Shown here in pieces: positions 11,040-20,939 of a stretch of DNA of 64,000 nucleotides. The position numbers and the translations under genes were made by a program. Position 1 is the first letter of the stretch. Every line of letters begins with the position of its first letter. The stretch is from Ophiosphaerella korrae (taxonomy: Eukaryota; Ascomycota; Dothideomycetes; Pleosporales; Phaeosphaeriaceae). The stretch is from positions 248,001-312,000 of the forward strand of contig JALNQF010000033.1 of the NCBI GenBank assembly GCA_028456385.1, given 5' to 3'. The notes beneath the pieces were generated by a model that had not been told where the DNA came from, did not search any database, and worked only from the letters and a program-made list of their open reading frames with translations.

Positions 11040-12229
11040 TCATATGCCAAACCCCGCGAGCGGATACTCAACACTCTCCAAGTCATCTGCATACTTGAGA
11101 TCGTGCTGCCTCCTCACCTCGTCCATGACCCTCAACACCTCCTCGCTCTCCGCCCACCCCATGACTGAGCTCTCACCCCGCCCATCCCGCACACACCGCG
11201 CACACTCGTCTGCCTCCCAAAACATGCCGTGCCCGCCCCCAGGCCCATCGTCAAACTCTCTCGTCTCGCGCTCAAACCCCGCGCCCACGCTCATCGCAGG
11301 CGTAAGCGTATACTTCCTCGGCCGCGGCGCATAATTCACCGTGATGTCGCCCAGCGTGCCTTGGATCCGGACATCGTCCTGCGCATTGTGTGTCGCGTCC
11401 GGCGTCGAAGCAACCAGTATCGACGTCGTCGCCACGCCATGCGCGCCCTCGAAGTCGACCACAAGACTCGTCTGCGCATCGCACCCCGTCGCGGCGTATT
11501 TGCTCACCGCGCTGACCACGCGCGTCGCCGGCGTCCCCGCATACAGCGCCGCAAACACCCAGGTGAGACTATATATCCCCAGATCGAGCAGCGCGCCACC
11601 ACCCAACGCCATGTTGACCATGCGGTGCTGCGTGCCAAACGTCTTCTCGACATCGTTGCCGAAGCTAAAGTCGGCAAAGACGCGCTTGACGGTCCCGATC
11701 TTGCCGCTGCGGATCAGCGACACAACCTCGCGGGTCAGGGGAAAAAAGCGCGTCCACACGGCTTCCATGAGGAAGCGATTGTGCTGCTTGGCGAGGGACT
11801 GCAGGACGGCGAATTGTGCGGCATTGATGGTTGCGGGTTTTTCAACAAGCACGTGCTTGCCTGCTTGCAGAGCGAGGCGGGCGTGTTGGTAGTGGTGGCT
11901 GTGGGGCGTGGCGATGTAGACGATGTCGACATTGGGGTCGGCGACGAGTGCGGTGTAGGAGGCGTATGGGATGGCCGAGGGAGGGGCATTGAGGTCGGTG
12001 AGGAAGGATTGGGCGTGGGAGAGGGATGTCGAGGACGCGGCGGCGACGACTTGGTGGTGGATGTTGTGGACAGAGCGGGTGCTGGGCGGGATGAGGAGGT
12101 CTTTGGTGAACTGGCGGGCTATACCGCCCGTGGCTGGGGGGTGTGAGTTGGGGATTGCGAGGGATGGGCGGTTGGGTGAGTACCTAGGATGCCCCAGCGG
12201 AGGGTGAAGGGCTCGGAAGCTGAAGTCAT
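11040..12229 (-). CDS. Gfo/Idh/MocA family oxidoreductase (trans-dihydrodiol dehydrogenase-like)
   Basis: NAD(P)-dependent sugar or dihydrodiol dehydrogenase family, 379 aa. The start ATG at 12229 (MTSASEPFTLRWGIL) is followed by an intron at 12134-12183 (GTACTC...CCAG) that splits the Rossmann glycine loop and restores RWGILATGGIARQF. Conserved features are the nucleotide-binding loop near residue 15, VDIVYIATPHSHHYQHA, and the family signature HVLVEKPATINAAQF with the catalytic Lys-Pro. The segment LLDLGIYSLTWV matches the C-terminal substrate domain. Fungal members are usually annotated as D-xylose 1-dehydrogenase (NADP+) or dimeric dihydrodiol dehydrogenase; substrate cannot be told from sequence. 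It lies on the same strand as the carrier gene upstream, but nothing shows co-regulation. Confidence 0.88.
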
Positions 12230-12466
12230 ACTGAAGTGGTGAGTATGAAGTTGGCACGGGATACGGCCAACATAATTATACCAGCATGCCAGACGAAGCA
12301 GCGGTACCCCGCAGTAGCATGCAGGCCCAGCGGCGATACGGGAGACATACCGGCAACAAGGCGTAAGCAGACTAGAGGAAAATAGAGGAAAAAGTGTATT
12401 CATGGGTATAGTCTAGTTATACAGTCTTGAATGAGGTAAGCAAGAACCCTCCTGTTGGCACTGCGT

Positions 12467-13512
12467 CTACCTAAGTGCAACCTTCCTACGGGCAGCAACG
12501 GTATATGCATACAGGGCGTCCTTGAAGGCGAAGAGGAAAGCGGCAGTAATGACGCTCTGGGTGACCTTGGGCCCAATACCCCCATACAGGCCTTTGTAGC
12601 CCTCCTCACGGATGATACGGCGCAGGGTGGTCAGCATGTCCTCGCGCGGGCCGTCCTTGCCAGCAACATGCATGCGCGACTTGACGGTGATGTAGGGGTA
12701 GGTGATGCTGGTGGCGAGCAGCTTGCCCAGGGCGCCCAGGTAAAAGGCATCCTTGGGCGTGACGCGGCGCTTCTTCTCGAGGAACTGCTTGAGCTGCTCG
12801 AAGAGCGTGTACTGCAGGATGGGGTTGATGACCAGCACCAGCGCAGGCATGACGCCAGCAAACAGGCGGGCGGGGCCTTCGTCGCGCAGCAGGGCCAGAA
12901 GGGTGCCCATGGTGGAGGGGGCTTTGGCGGGGGGTGCGCCGGGCAAGACGCCCTCATCGGCGGCCTTGCGCGTGGTCATGCGTGTGTTGATGACCCAGAT
13001 GGGGTTGGTGATGAGCACCGTTGCGCTGCCGGCAATGGCGCCCGCCATCATCGACTCGAGCGTGGTGAGCTTCATGGACGCCCGGCCGGCCTTGGTCGCC
13101 GCCTTTTCGAACCAGGCGCGGGTCCATTCGTACCCTATCAACAAGATCAATACTCGGCTCGGCTCGGCTCCACCGGGGTGTACATGTTATACACACAGTA
13201 GTAGTAAACAAAGTTGGTCACGCTGATGCCAAACAGCGCAGACTCCAGCCCAGCATACAGGCCCGTGATGCCCTCGCGCTTGATGATGCGCCGCGCAGCA
13301 TTGAGCGTCGACGACTGCGCGCGCTTGGATTCAATCTGCGCGCGTGTAGAGAGCGTGATGAGCGGGTACGTCAGGGCCATGGAGAGCAGGCCGCCTCCTG
13401 CGCCGGCCAGCGCATGGGCAACATTGTCGCTTTGCTGTGCTGCCGTGCTCTGGGGCAGCGGCGCCGTCGACTCCACCAGCCTCAGTTCCGCCTTGTCCTG
13501 CACCGACGACAT
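12467..13512 (-). CDS. PMP47: peroxisomal adenine nucleotide carrier, PMP47/Ant1 type (mitochondrial carrier family)
   Basis: Six-helix SLC25-type carrier, 327 aa. The start ATG at 13512 gives MSSVQDKAELRLVE. One intron at 13135-13196 (GTGTGT...ATAG) joins NFVYYY to WYEWTRAW. Three carrier repeats are visible with signature variants TYPLITLSTRAQ, TNPIWVINTRM and TYPYITVKSRM. The NPIWVINTR form and overall pattern fit Ant1/PMP47, which exchanges cytosolic ATP for peroxisomal AMP to fuel fatty-acid activation. The C-terminus ends in basic residues after the last helix. Alternatives are other NPIW-type SLC25 carriers (NAD/folate-like); the peroxisomal subfamily seems best by overall resemblance. 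Confidence 0.82.
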
Positions 13513-13697
13513 GTTGTATGTATTAAAGCGACAAAAGGAGGGACGGAAGAATATATCGCAAGAGGGAGAGCGCCATCAGATGCAAGATATCGGAATATCC
13601 GACTGCGGCTCCGCCTGGCTTGTGAACGTCACTCATTCCGGGGTAGCATGCACAACCGAGGTAACAGCTTCCCCAGACCAATGCCCATCCATCATCG

Positions 13698-15221
13698 TCA
13701 CCGCCCACTCACCCTCCTCTCCACCATCCTCAATCCAACATAGGCCAAACTCGACACGGCAAATGCCATCTCAAACCCGATATCTCCCGTCGTCTTCCCA
13801 ATCGGCCCCGTGTACCAAATCTGTGCCATGCCCGGGATCACCAACCCCAGGCACACCACCCCTGACCCCATGGCTGCCAAGCCCCATGGAAGCTTCTCTG
13901 CATCGTCCCATGCTTCCTCGTCTTTGGTGTAGGCGGAAAAGCTCCCTGAGCGAAACACGACATGTTCCACCAGGACAATGCCAATGAACGCTGCACTCCA
14001 GTATCCAATGACGCCCAGAAAATTCTCCAGATTGACGAAGAAGGACTTTGCTGCCTCGACCGCCACCCCAATCACTATCCCTGTGATGAGAATACTGAAG
14101 ATGGCCCGAGGCACGCGGAAGAGCCAGGGAAGGAGCATCTGAAGGTTGAGTGTGATGCTGTACATGGTTGCAGCCAGATTGCCCAACATGCTAAACGCTA
14201 GGATGACGGTGACGAAGCGTCCAAATCCTCCGGCTGGGTGCAACATGGCTGCCAGAACGCCGCTCGCTGCATTGGTGTGGTATCCAGCCTGCCATTCTGG
14301 TAAATTTGGCGTTGCCCCTCCCATGGCCGCGCCCAGGGTCATGAGTAGTATGGTGGGTAGAGCCAGGCCTGCATATGTATAGATAGCGATGCGTACTGTA
14401 GGAGCCTTGGGATGCATGTATGTCGAGAAGTCGCTTGCCAGCGCTGCCCATGGGAGCATGAAGCCTGCTACCAAACCACCAAAGGACAAAACCTGTGGTG
14501 CTGTCGCGGGCGGTGCGCTGACCTGTTGCATCAAGCCCTTGCCACCACACCCCGTAGCAATAATGAGAGCGACCAGAGCAGGAATCCACGCCCATTGCTC
14601 ATAGTGATGCAGCACCCTGAATCCACAGAAAGCAATGACAAGCGCGAGAAGGGCAGTAATGACAATCCCCACTGTTGCGCTGATAGCCTCGCCGTCCCTG
14701 ACCGCTGACAACGCGGACCCCCCGATGATGGAGTCGACGACACAAAAGCCCGTCAGCGTGGCCAGATTCAACAAGACCACGACCGAGACGGGATACTTTC
14801 CAAATGAAAAGCGGGCCTGGACAAGCTGTCGCATGCCCGTCTTAGGGCCCCAGGTGCACAAAAGGGCCACAGGAAGCGTGGAGATGATGGTGAAGAACAA
14901 GATGACGAGCGACGCATCTCGAAGATTCAGCCCAAAGCTCATGGTCCCTACCATGCCAAAGGTAACACTATGCAAAGTGAGTATATATCGGTAATATATT
15001 GAGTCATGGAAAAAAACTCACGGCAAGGGATTGCAACTCATGCAAAACCACAAAGTGAAGATGCTGAAATAATTCGTCTCTGTCCTATCCTCGTGCGGGA
15101 CGGGGATGCACCCTCTGAATTCCACCTCGCCTCGTTGCTCGAGCACGTTGGTGATACCCCTCCATCTTCCTTTCTTCTCCTGCACTTGCACGCCCTCCCT
15201 CTTGCCACGCTCAGCCTTCAT
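13698..15221 (-). CDS. NCS1-family purine-cytosine permease (Fcy2/FcyB-like)
   Basis: Plasma-membrane nucleobase:proton symporter, 489 aa with about 12 hydrophobic segments. The first exon holds the family hallmark EDRTETNYFSIFTLWFCMSCNPLP; an intron at 14968-15021 (GTGAGT...ATAG) joins it to VTFGMVGTMSFGLNLRDA. The start is the first ATG in this frame, at 15221 (MKAERGKREGVQ); an in-frame TTG two codons earlier is not used. Further motifs are FGKYPVSVVVLLNLATLTGF, GGLVAGFMLPWAALASDFSTYM and LGVIGYWSAAFIGIVLVEHVVFR. This matches fungal cytosine/adenine/hypoxanthine permeases. Substrate is not certain. It shares a divergent 557-bp promoter with the MFS transporter. Confidence 0.88.
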
Positions 15222-15778
15222 GACCAATTAATTGCCCTGAAGAAAAACACAAAAGTCAAGGTCGGGCAAAAGACGACCCACTTTGCTATGCCACACGGTT
15301 CGAACTTATGCGGTGGGGATGATCGTGACAGGTTCCACGGCTTCGTTCGCGTTGCCTCACTACGTCTGGGCATGCTCCCAGTAGCGTCAGAAAAATCTTA
15401 TCCGCACCGCAACCCTGGATTCAATAAAGCCTTGGGTATCCGATACCGACAGCCACCTCTCTATCTACGACTAGATACCTGTCTATTAAGAGGCTAGTCC
15501 GCGGATATGCGTCCCACGGCCGGTCTTCAGCGAAGCCAGCTCACGCTAACCCCACGCCCTCGGGCAAAAGCGCTAGCCATCGCATCGCTGGGCGCGTTGG
15601 CCGATATCACGCCGGCATGTGGAGGAAAGAAGGTTTGGCAGCGGTACGCTTTGGGCCGAAGGATGGCAGGCTACTGTACGGCGCGGGCTAGGTGACGACG
15701 AGAGGAAGCATATAGGAACAGCATGGCGTGGCCCCGCGGTGAGACACGTTGCGCGCTTCGCCGACAAGAGACTCCATC
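15222..15778. promoter_or_regulatory. divergent intergenic promoter, purine permease / MFS transporter
   Basis: 557 bp between divergent membrane-transporter genes. Several GATA-type cores occur (for example tatccgataccgac near 15438 and tagatacc near 15473), possibly relevant to nitrogen control of a nucleobase permease, but GATA is short and chance matches are expected. No other gene was recognised. Confidence 0.35.
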
Positions 15779-17274
15779 ATGGGCGACATCGAGGACAAGG
15801 GCAATGACAAGGGCAATGACAAGGGCAATAACGGCGAGGCGTACAGCATCTACACTGGGAAAGAGAAGTGGATGATTGTGGCCATGGTGGCATTGGCGGG
15901 GTTCTACAGGTACGTGACGTGATGTGGTTGGAATGTTGGTATATACCTCCCTACCTACTGACGACTGCTAGTCCCCTCCCCGCCAACATTTACTTCCCAG
16001 CAATCCCAACGCTCTCCCGCGCATTCAACCGCTCCATTGACGCCCTCAACCAGACCGTCACCGTCTACCTCGTCTTCCAGGGCCTCAGTCCTATGCTCTT
16101 TGGGCCCATTGCCGACCGCCATGGCCGCCGCCCCGTCTACCTCATGTGCCTCGCCATCCTCGTGCTCTCCAGCATCGGCCTGGCCCTGTGCCCCACCTCC
16201 CAATTCTGGCTGCTGCTGTTCCTGCGCTGCTTCCAGTCCGGCGGGAGCGCGAGCACCATTGCCATTGGGGCGGGCGTCATTGGCGACATCTCCATGCCCG
16301 CCGAGCGCGGCGGCTTCATGGGCATGTTCAATCTCGGCCCAATGCTCGCGCCATGCATCGGGCCTGCACTGGGCGGCGCGCTGGCCCAGGCTCTGGGTTG
16401 GCGGGCCATTTTCTGGAGTATCGTCATCATGGTTGCGCTGTGTCTTGTGTGCATCGCCCTCTTCCTGCCAGAAACGCTGCGCTCCATCGCTGGCAATGGG
16501 TCTGAGCGCGTACCCAAACACCTGCGCGCCGTCGTGCCCCTCGTTGGCCTCAAGCACGCTGCGTCCCAGACATCTCCGGCTGCCCAGCACAAGTTCTCCG
16601 TCAATCCCTTTGTGCTGCTTACCTACCCGGATGTCATTGTCCTGCTGACCTTCACGGGCATCGTCTACGCCGTCAACTACACAATCACTGCCACCATATC
16701 CTCTGCGTTTTCCAAAATCTATCCTACGCTTTCGCAGGCAGCCATTGGGCTGTGCTATCTGCCTATGGGCGCGGGCATGATTATCGGCAGCACGCTGACG
16801 GGCAAAATGCTTGATTGGGAGTACGCGCGCATCAAGAAACGGCGTGGGGCAGATTTCACAATCGAGTATGCCCGGCTGCGCATCATGCCATTTTATCTCG
16901 TGCTCTTCATCGTCTGCGTGCTGGGCTGGGGCTGGGCAGTCCAGGCGCACACACACATGGCCGTCTTGCTAGTGTTGGGCTGTCTGCTTGGATGGACGTC
17001 CATTAGCATCTTAAACACAACTATAACGCTCAATATCGATATCTTGCAGTCGCGCAGTTCTGGCGTCACGGCGTGTACCAATCTTGTGCGGTGCTCGCTT
17101 GCGGCTGTCTTGATTTCTGTGATTGATCGCATGACGCGTGCGTGGGGCGAGGGCTGGACGTATACATTTTGGGCTGGCGTTTGTTCCTCGTTGTTGCCGT
17201 TGATGTTGTTGGAGATTAGGATGGGGCCGAGGTGGCGGGCAAATAGGGAGGGGGAAGAGAAGGAGTGTACTTGA
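15779..17274 (+). CDS. MFS multidrug-type transporter (DHA1 family)
   Basis: 477-aa 12-helix drug:H+ antiporter-like protein. The start ATG at 15779 begins MGDIEDKGND. The intron at 15910-15971 (GTACGT...CTAG) restores EKWMIVAMVALAGFYSPLPANIYFPAIPTLS, a characteristic first helix of fungal Qdr/Aqr-type DHA1 carriers. Motif A is present as GPIADRHGRRPVYL, and motif C-like sequence as GFMGMFNLGPMLAPCIGPALGGALAQ. The N-terminal tail is encoded by three exact copies of a 12-bp unit (KGND repeats). Substrate is unknown. There is no neighbouring biosynthetic cluster, so a general xenobiotic or organic-acid exporter is the most neutral guess. Confidence 0.88.
15794..15829 (+). repeat. 12-bp coding minisatellite (3 copies)
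   Basis: Three perfect tandem copies of gacaagggcaat encode DKGN repeats in the cytosolic N-tail of the MFS transporter. An in-frame 12-bp unit can change copy number without breaking the protein. Confidence 0.9.
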
Positions 17275-17899
17275 TGGGTTGTCGGTGGCTTGTTTGTCGT
17301 GCATTTTAGCAGCATACCCAAGTTGAACAGTTCATGCTTTGTTTCTGGAATCTTTATATATCAACCTTCTCACTTGGTCAAGCTTGACACAATAGTAAGT
17401 GTGTGTAGTTAGACTTTGTGCTTGGACGTAAGTAAACATTGCCCCCCCCCCCAAAAAAGTATCTTACTACAATACTCCAAAGTTGTCTTGCCCTAAAGCC
17501 AAAGAAGTACTAGCAAACAACACGAAATAATTTCAATAGTCACAATACTTAACCTATCCCTAATGTCAAGCATCACGCCTCAAAAACACAAATAGCCTCT
17601 CACAGATATGTTTCTTCATTCAATGATCATATCGAGCATCCCCTCGTCCAGACCCATTCCCCTAGTATGCACGATCATTTTCCTCTTTTTCAAATAGCTT
17701 GCAGCTGTACAAATACATCAAATCGAGACTCGCAGAATAGGCTCAGCAAATAGCAGTCTCCAAAAAAAGGCAAAAACGCCCCCTGTACTTGTACAGATTG
17801 CCGAAAGAGACGCAAAAGAAAAACGGACAGCTCAAAGATGAGAGCGGGAAGTACGGCATCAAATATCATCGTAGTGTCTCAGGCGCACACGGCTTCTCC
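17275..17899. other. convergent intergenic region, MFS transporter / Scd6
   Basis: 625 bp holding the 3' ends of two convergent genes. It is AT-rich in the middle, with a C11 run at 17442-17452 directly followed by A6. No gene was recognised. Confidence 0.5.
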
Positions 17900-19909
17900 C
17901 TAAACGGCCGGTTGCTCTCCAAATTGTTGTCCTCCACGCCCTCGAGGTGCACCACGACCACGGAAGCCGCCACTAAAGCCTCGACCACGGCCACGGCCAC
18001 GGCCACGGCCCCTGAAGCCACCTCGATAGCCGTCAACACTGCCCTGCCCAAAAGTCTCCATATTCTTCCTGCGTTCCTCACTTCTGAATTCTTGCCCGCG
18101 CTTACTGGCTGCTTCATCACGGTCCTTTAGCTCGCTTGAGATGTTATCGAAGAAGCTAGAGCTCTTGTTATAAGAAGGTGGTATTACCACATCATCGCTC
18201 TCGGCTCCATTCGCATGTCCATTAGATATAGCTTCTGCTGTTGGGGCAGCTGCTGCGTCTCCAAGCGGAGACCCTGTTGCGATTGCCTCCTTAACCAGAT
18301 CCTGTTTGTTAAATTTTGCATTAGCAGACTCGAAATCGAAATCCGTAGTAGGCACTTCCATTTTCTGATGTTGTGGGTGACCGCCACCCCGGCCACCTCG
18401 ACCGCCCCTCCCGCCACGGAAAGCACTAGTGCCCTGTGGTCGGGTTTGGCGGTTTTGTTGCTCACGCATACCTTCTACCTTTAACGCTAAGTTATTGAAG
18501 GGATCTGAGACTGGTGGCGGGCCCCTGTTTTGCACATTGAGCTTGGCCATAGCTTCTGCGACAGCGGCAGTAGCAAGCTGTGTTGCATTCTGTTGAGCTG
18601 CAGCTGCAGCAGGCTGTGGGGGTTGAGCAGCTGATGCTTGAGTTTGTGGTGTGGTCTTGGTGACCTTTGGGCTTGGAATAGGCACAGCAGGGATGATCCG
18701 TCCACCCTTTTGCCCCTTCGATGGCCCTGTTTGACGAGGAGGGTTTGGTTGAGGTGGAGCAAGCGCAGAAGCAACATCTGGTTTTAATTCTACAGGTGGT
18801 GGTGGCTGCGTTGAGACAGCAGTCGATGCAGGGACTGCTCCGGCCGGCTTCGCGCTTTGTTTCTGCTCAACCGACTTTGGTGCGCTATCCGCTTCAGCAA
18901 GCTTTGGTTGCCCAGGTGCCTTCTCATCTCTACCTCCCTGTGACCCCAGAGGAGCACCCTTTGGTCCCGTCGGTGGGTGATTCTGGTTATGGGGTCCAGG
19001 AGGGCCGATCGGTACTTGGGGTGAGAAAAGACCAGGCGGCTGATTGAAGCCTTGGCCAGGTGGAAACCACCCTGGCGGAGCGCCATATGGAGGCATACCA
19101 AATGCGCCAGATGGTCCTCCTGGTCCTGAGAAAGGTCCGGGACCTCCGGGAAAGCCGCCTTGAGGACCAAAACGATTTGGATAAGCGCCTCCTGGGCCGC
19201 CCGGGCCACCAAATGGAGGATAACCAGCAGGAGGGAACTGGCCATGGGAGGGGAAATTTGGAGGTGGTTGCTGCTGACGCTGCTGGTCCTGCAGAGCGTT
19301 CTCTGGTCGAGGCTGAGCCTGGTGTACCTGTCATAGATGCTAGCGTTAGCGATTGACTGACTCAACAAAGTTGATTGTAAAGCAATGGGAACACAGAAGT
19401 CTCAGAAGGAAGGCAACGGAAAATATCCACACGGTTTTGCGCTCTCGGTGGTTAAAGGTTTACATCCGAAAAGTATTACATCACCGGACCATAGTAAGAG
19501 GGTGTTGGAAGGACTCACTCCGATAATAGCTGGATCTTGGGGCATGGCAGGCGGGGCCTTCTCTTTAGCAGGCTCTTCGATTCGCAGATCCTTCACGTCG
19601 CTGCCTCGGAAGACAATCTGCTCGTAGACGACGTCTGAGGGCGGATACTCGTCCTTACCGCCTTTTCGACCCTCGGTACCGAATGAGCGCACATTGTCGA
19701 GCGAGACTGTGGAGGCTTCAGAGTTGATCTCAACCAGGGTGCCGACATATCTAGGACAGGTCAGCCAGCGCGTTCAATGGCATCTCAATGAGTTTCGACT
19801 GACCGAATATCACTCTTGGAGATGAGCGATATGCGAGATCTACGTGGTGCACGTCAGCAGAAGCTCCAGCCAGTGAACGACGGTGCGCTCACCCAATGAA
19901 CTCGGACAT
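17900..19909 (-). CDS. SCD6: Scd6/LSM14 (RAP55) family mRNP translational repressor
   Basis: P-body and stress-granule protein that binds eIF4G/Dhh1 and promotes translational repression and decapping; predicted 570 aa. Four exons from ATG 19909: introns at 19840-19892, 19751-19803 and 19328-19518. The joined N-terminus reads MSEFIGSRISLISKSDIRYV and continues GTLVEINSEASTVSLDNVRS, a Lsm14-type domain (about residues 1-85). Next come a long Pro/Gln/Gly-rich region, an RGG patch (about 399-410), the FDF motif VPTTDFDFESANAKFNKQDL (about 423-442), an FFD box YNKSSSFFDNISSE (about 480-498), a TFG box RRKNMETFGQGS (about 513-530) and a C-terminal RG-repeat tail. All hallmark modules appear in the family order. 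The 191-bp third intron is longer than others here. It shares a 242-bp divergent promoter with the Pex39-like gene. Confidence 0.92.
17985..18010 (-). repeat. hexanucleotide tract encoding Arg-Gly repeats
   Basis: Four ccacgg units plus cc on the + strand encode the RGRGRGRG stretch in the C-terminal tail of Scd6. This is coding low complexity, not a mobile element. Confidence 0.85.
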
Positions 19910-20151
19910 GTTGTGGTGAGGATGGGTATCACGAACAGAAAAAGGAGAATGAGAAGCGCAGAGAGAAAGGAGAAGAGGGCGAAAGCGGTCAAAGGCTGGC
20001 TATGACGGGGGCGGGTGGGTGAAAGGGTGGGTGAGTAGGTGAAGTGGTGCGCAGAGAAGGCGCTTGTAGCTGGCACGTTGGTGGTGGGTCTTGGCAGGCT
20101 CATAACACTGCCACTAAGAGCTTTTAGCGAGGGAGCTTGAGCCTTGACCCA

Positions 20152-20774
20152 ATGCCACCTTCACTTCCACCCACACTGGCCATGAGTGTTGCTGGCGCTT
20201 CAGACGGGCTAAACGACGTGTATGGGGCGCTGGAGAAGTACAACTGGGACGACGATGTGGAATTTCAGTCGGGCCTGAGTGCAATCCTCGGCAGCAACAG
20301 CACGCCTGACCAGGCTGCCGAGCTCACACTGCGAGCGCGATGCTTCTACTATGCGAGGTGCGTCCGTAGGCCGTAGACCACCACGGAGACGGCGCTTGCC
20401 CGATCGATGTAGGCTGAACAGGTGTCAGAAAGTTCAACATGAACATCGACTTTGACGAGTACAAGGCATACCGCAATGCACGCGGCCGACCGCCACCTAC
20501 TCCGCCTGCCAATGGCACCCTAGCCTCCTCCAACACGGCTCCGCCTCTGGCCGCCGGTGAAGCGTCTGGTAGCATCTTGCCCACGCCAGCCAATGCGAGC
20601 GAGCCTCCTGCGCCATACCCAACCTCCTTTGCTCACATCGTGGACCTCATCTCAAGTGGACAGCCCGTGCCCGGCATCAAAGAGATCCCTGACACTCTCC
20701 TGACCGGCCAAAGTACAGGGCCTATCAAGGCTCGCCGGAAAAAGCCCTGGGAGAAGGATGACCCGTCAGCATAG
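20152..20774 (+). CDS. PEX39: probable Pex39 (peroxisomal PTS2-import cofactor; DUF5572-like with KPWE motif)
   Basis: 183-aa soluble protein. An intron at 20358-20428 (GTGCGT...TCAG, branch GCTGAAC) joins CFYYAR to KFNMNIDF. The N-terminal helical part is YNWDDDVEFQSGLSAIL...LRARCFYYARKFNMNIDFDEYKAYR, followed by a Pro/Ala-rich linker. The C-terminal part is SFAHIVDLISSGQPVPGIKE with IPDTLL, then basic RRKKPWEKDD (KPWE at residues 174-177). This arrangement, a short IPGI-type segment followed by an Arg/Lys-rich stretch and a terminal (K/R)PWE, is what I know of yeast Yjr012c and human C6orf226, recently named Pex39, which helps Pex7-dependent PTS2 cargo import. The start may instead be the ATG at 20182. 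Family call is fairly sure; function is inferred. Confidence 0.75.
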
Positions 20775-20939
20775 CTTATGTAGAGCATCTTATACACTAG
20801 GTAGCTATGGGTGATACGATCCAAGCATTGAGAACTAAATACGAACAACACACTGAAAATGTCGAAACATTGGGGTATATAACATATCCGACCTCGGGAA
20901 CAGATGACCAAACACAATCAAGCCCAAAGCTCTTCACCA

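Noticed and set aside
11229..12146. 305-aa open frame on the + strand antisense to the dehydrogenase
   Set aside because: Arg/His-rich, low-complexity mirror of the GC-rich real gene; no motif.
15955..16956. 333-aa minus-strand open frame opposite the MFS transporter
   Set aside because: Antisense shadow; the + strand encodes clear MFS motifs over the same bases.
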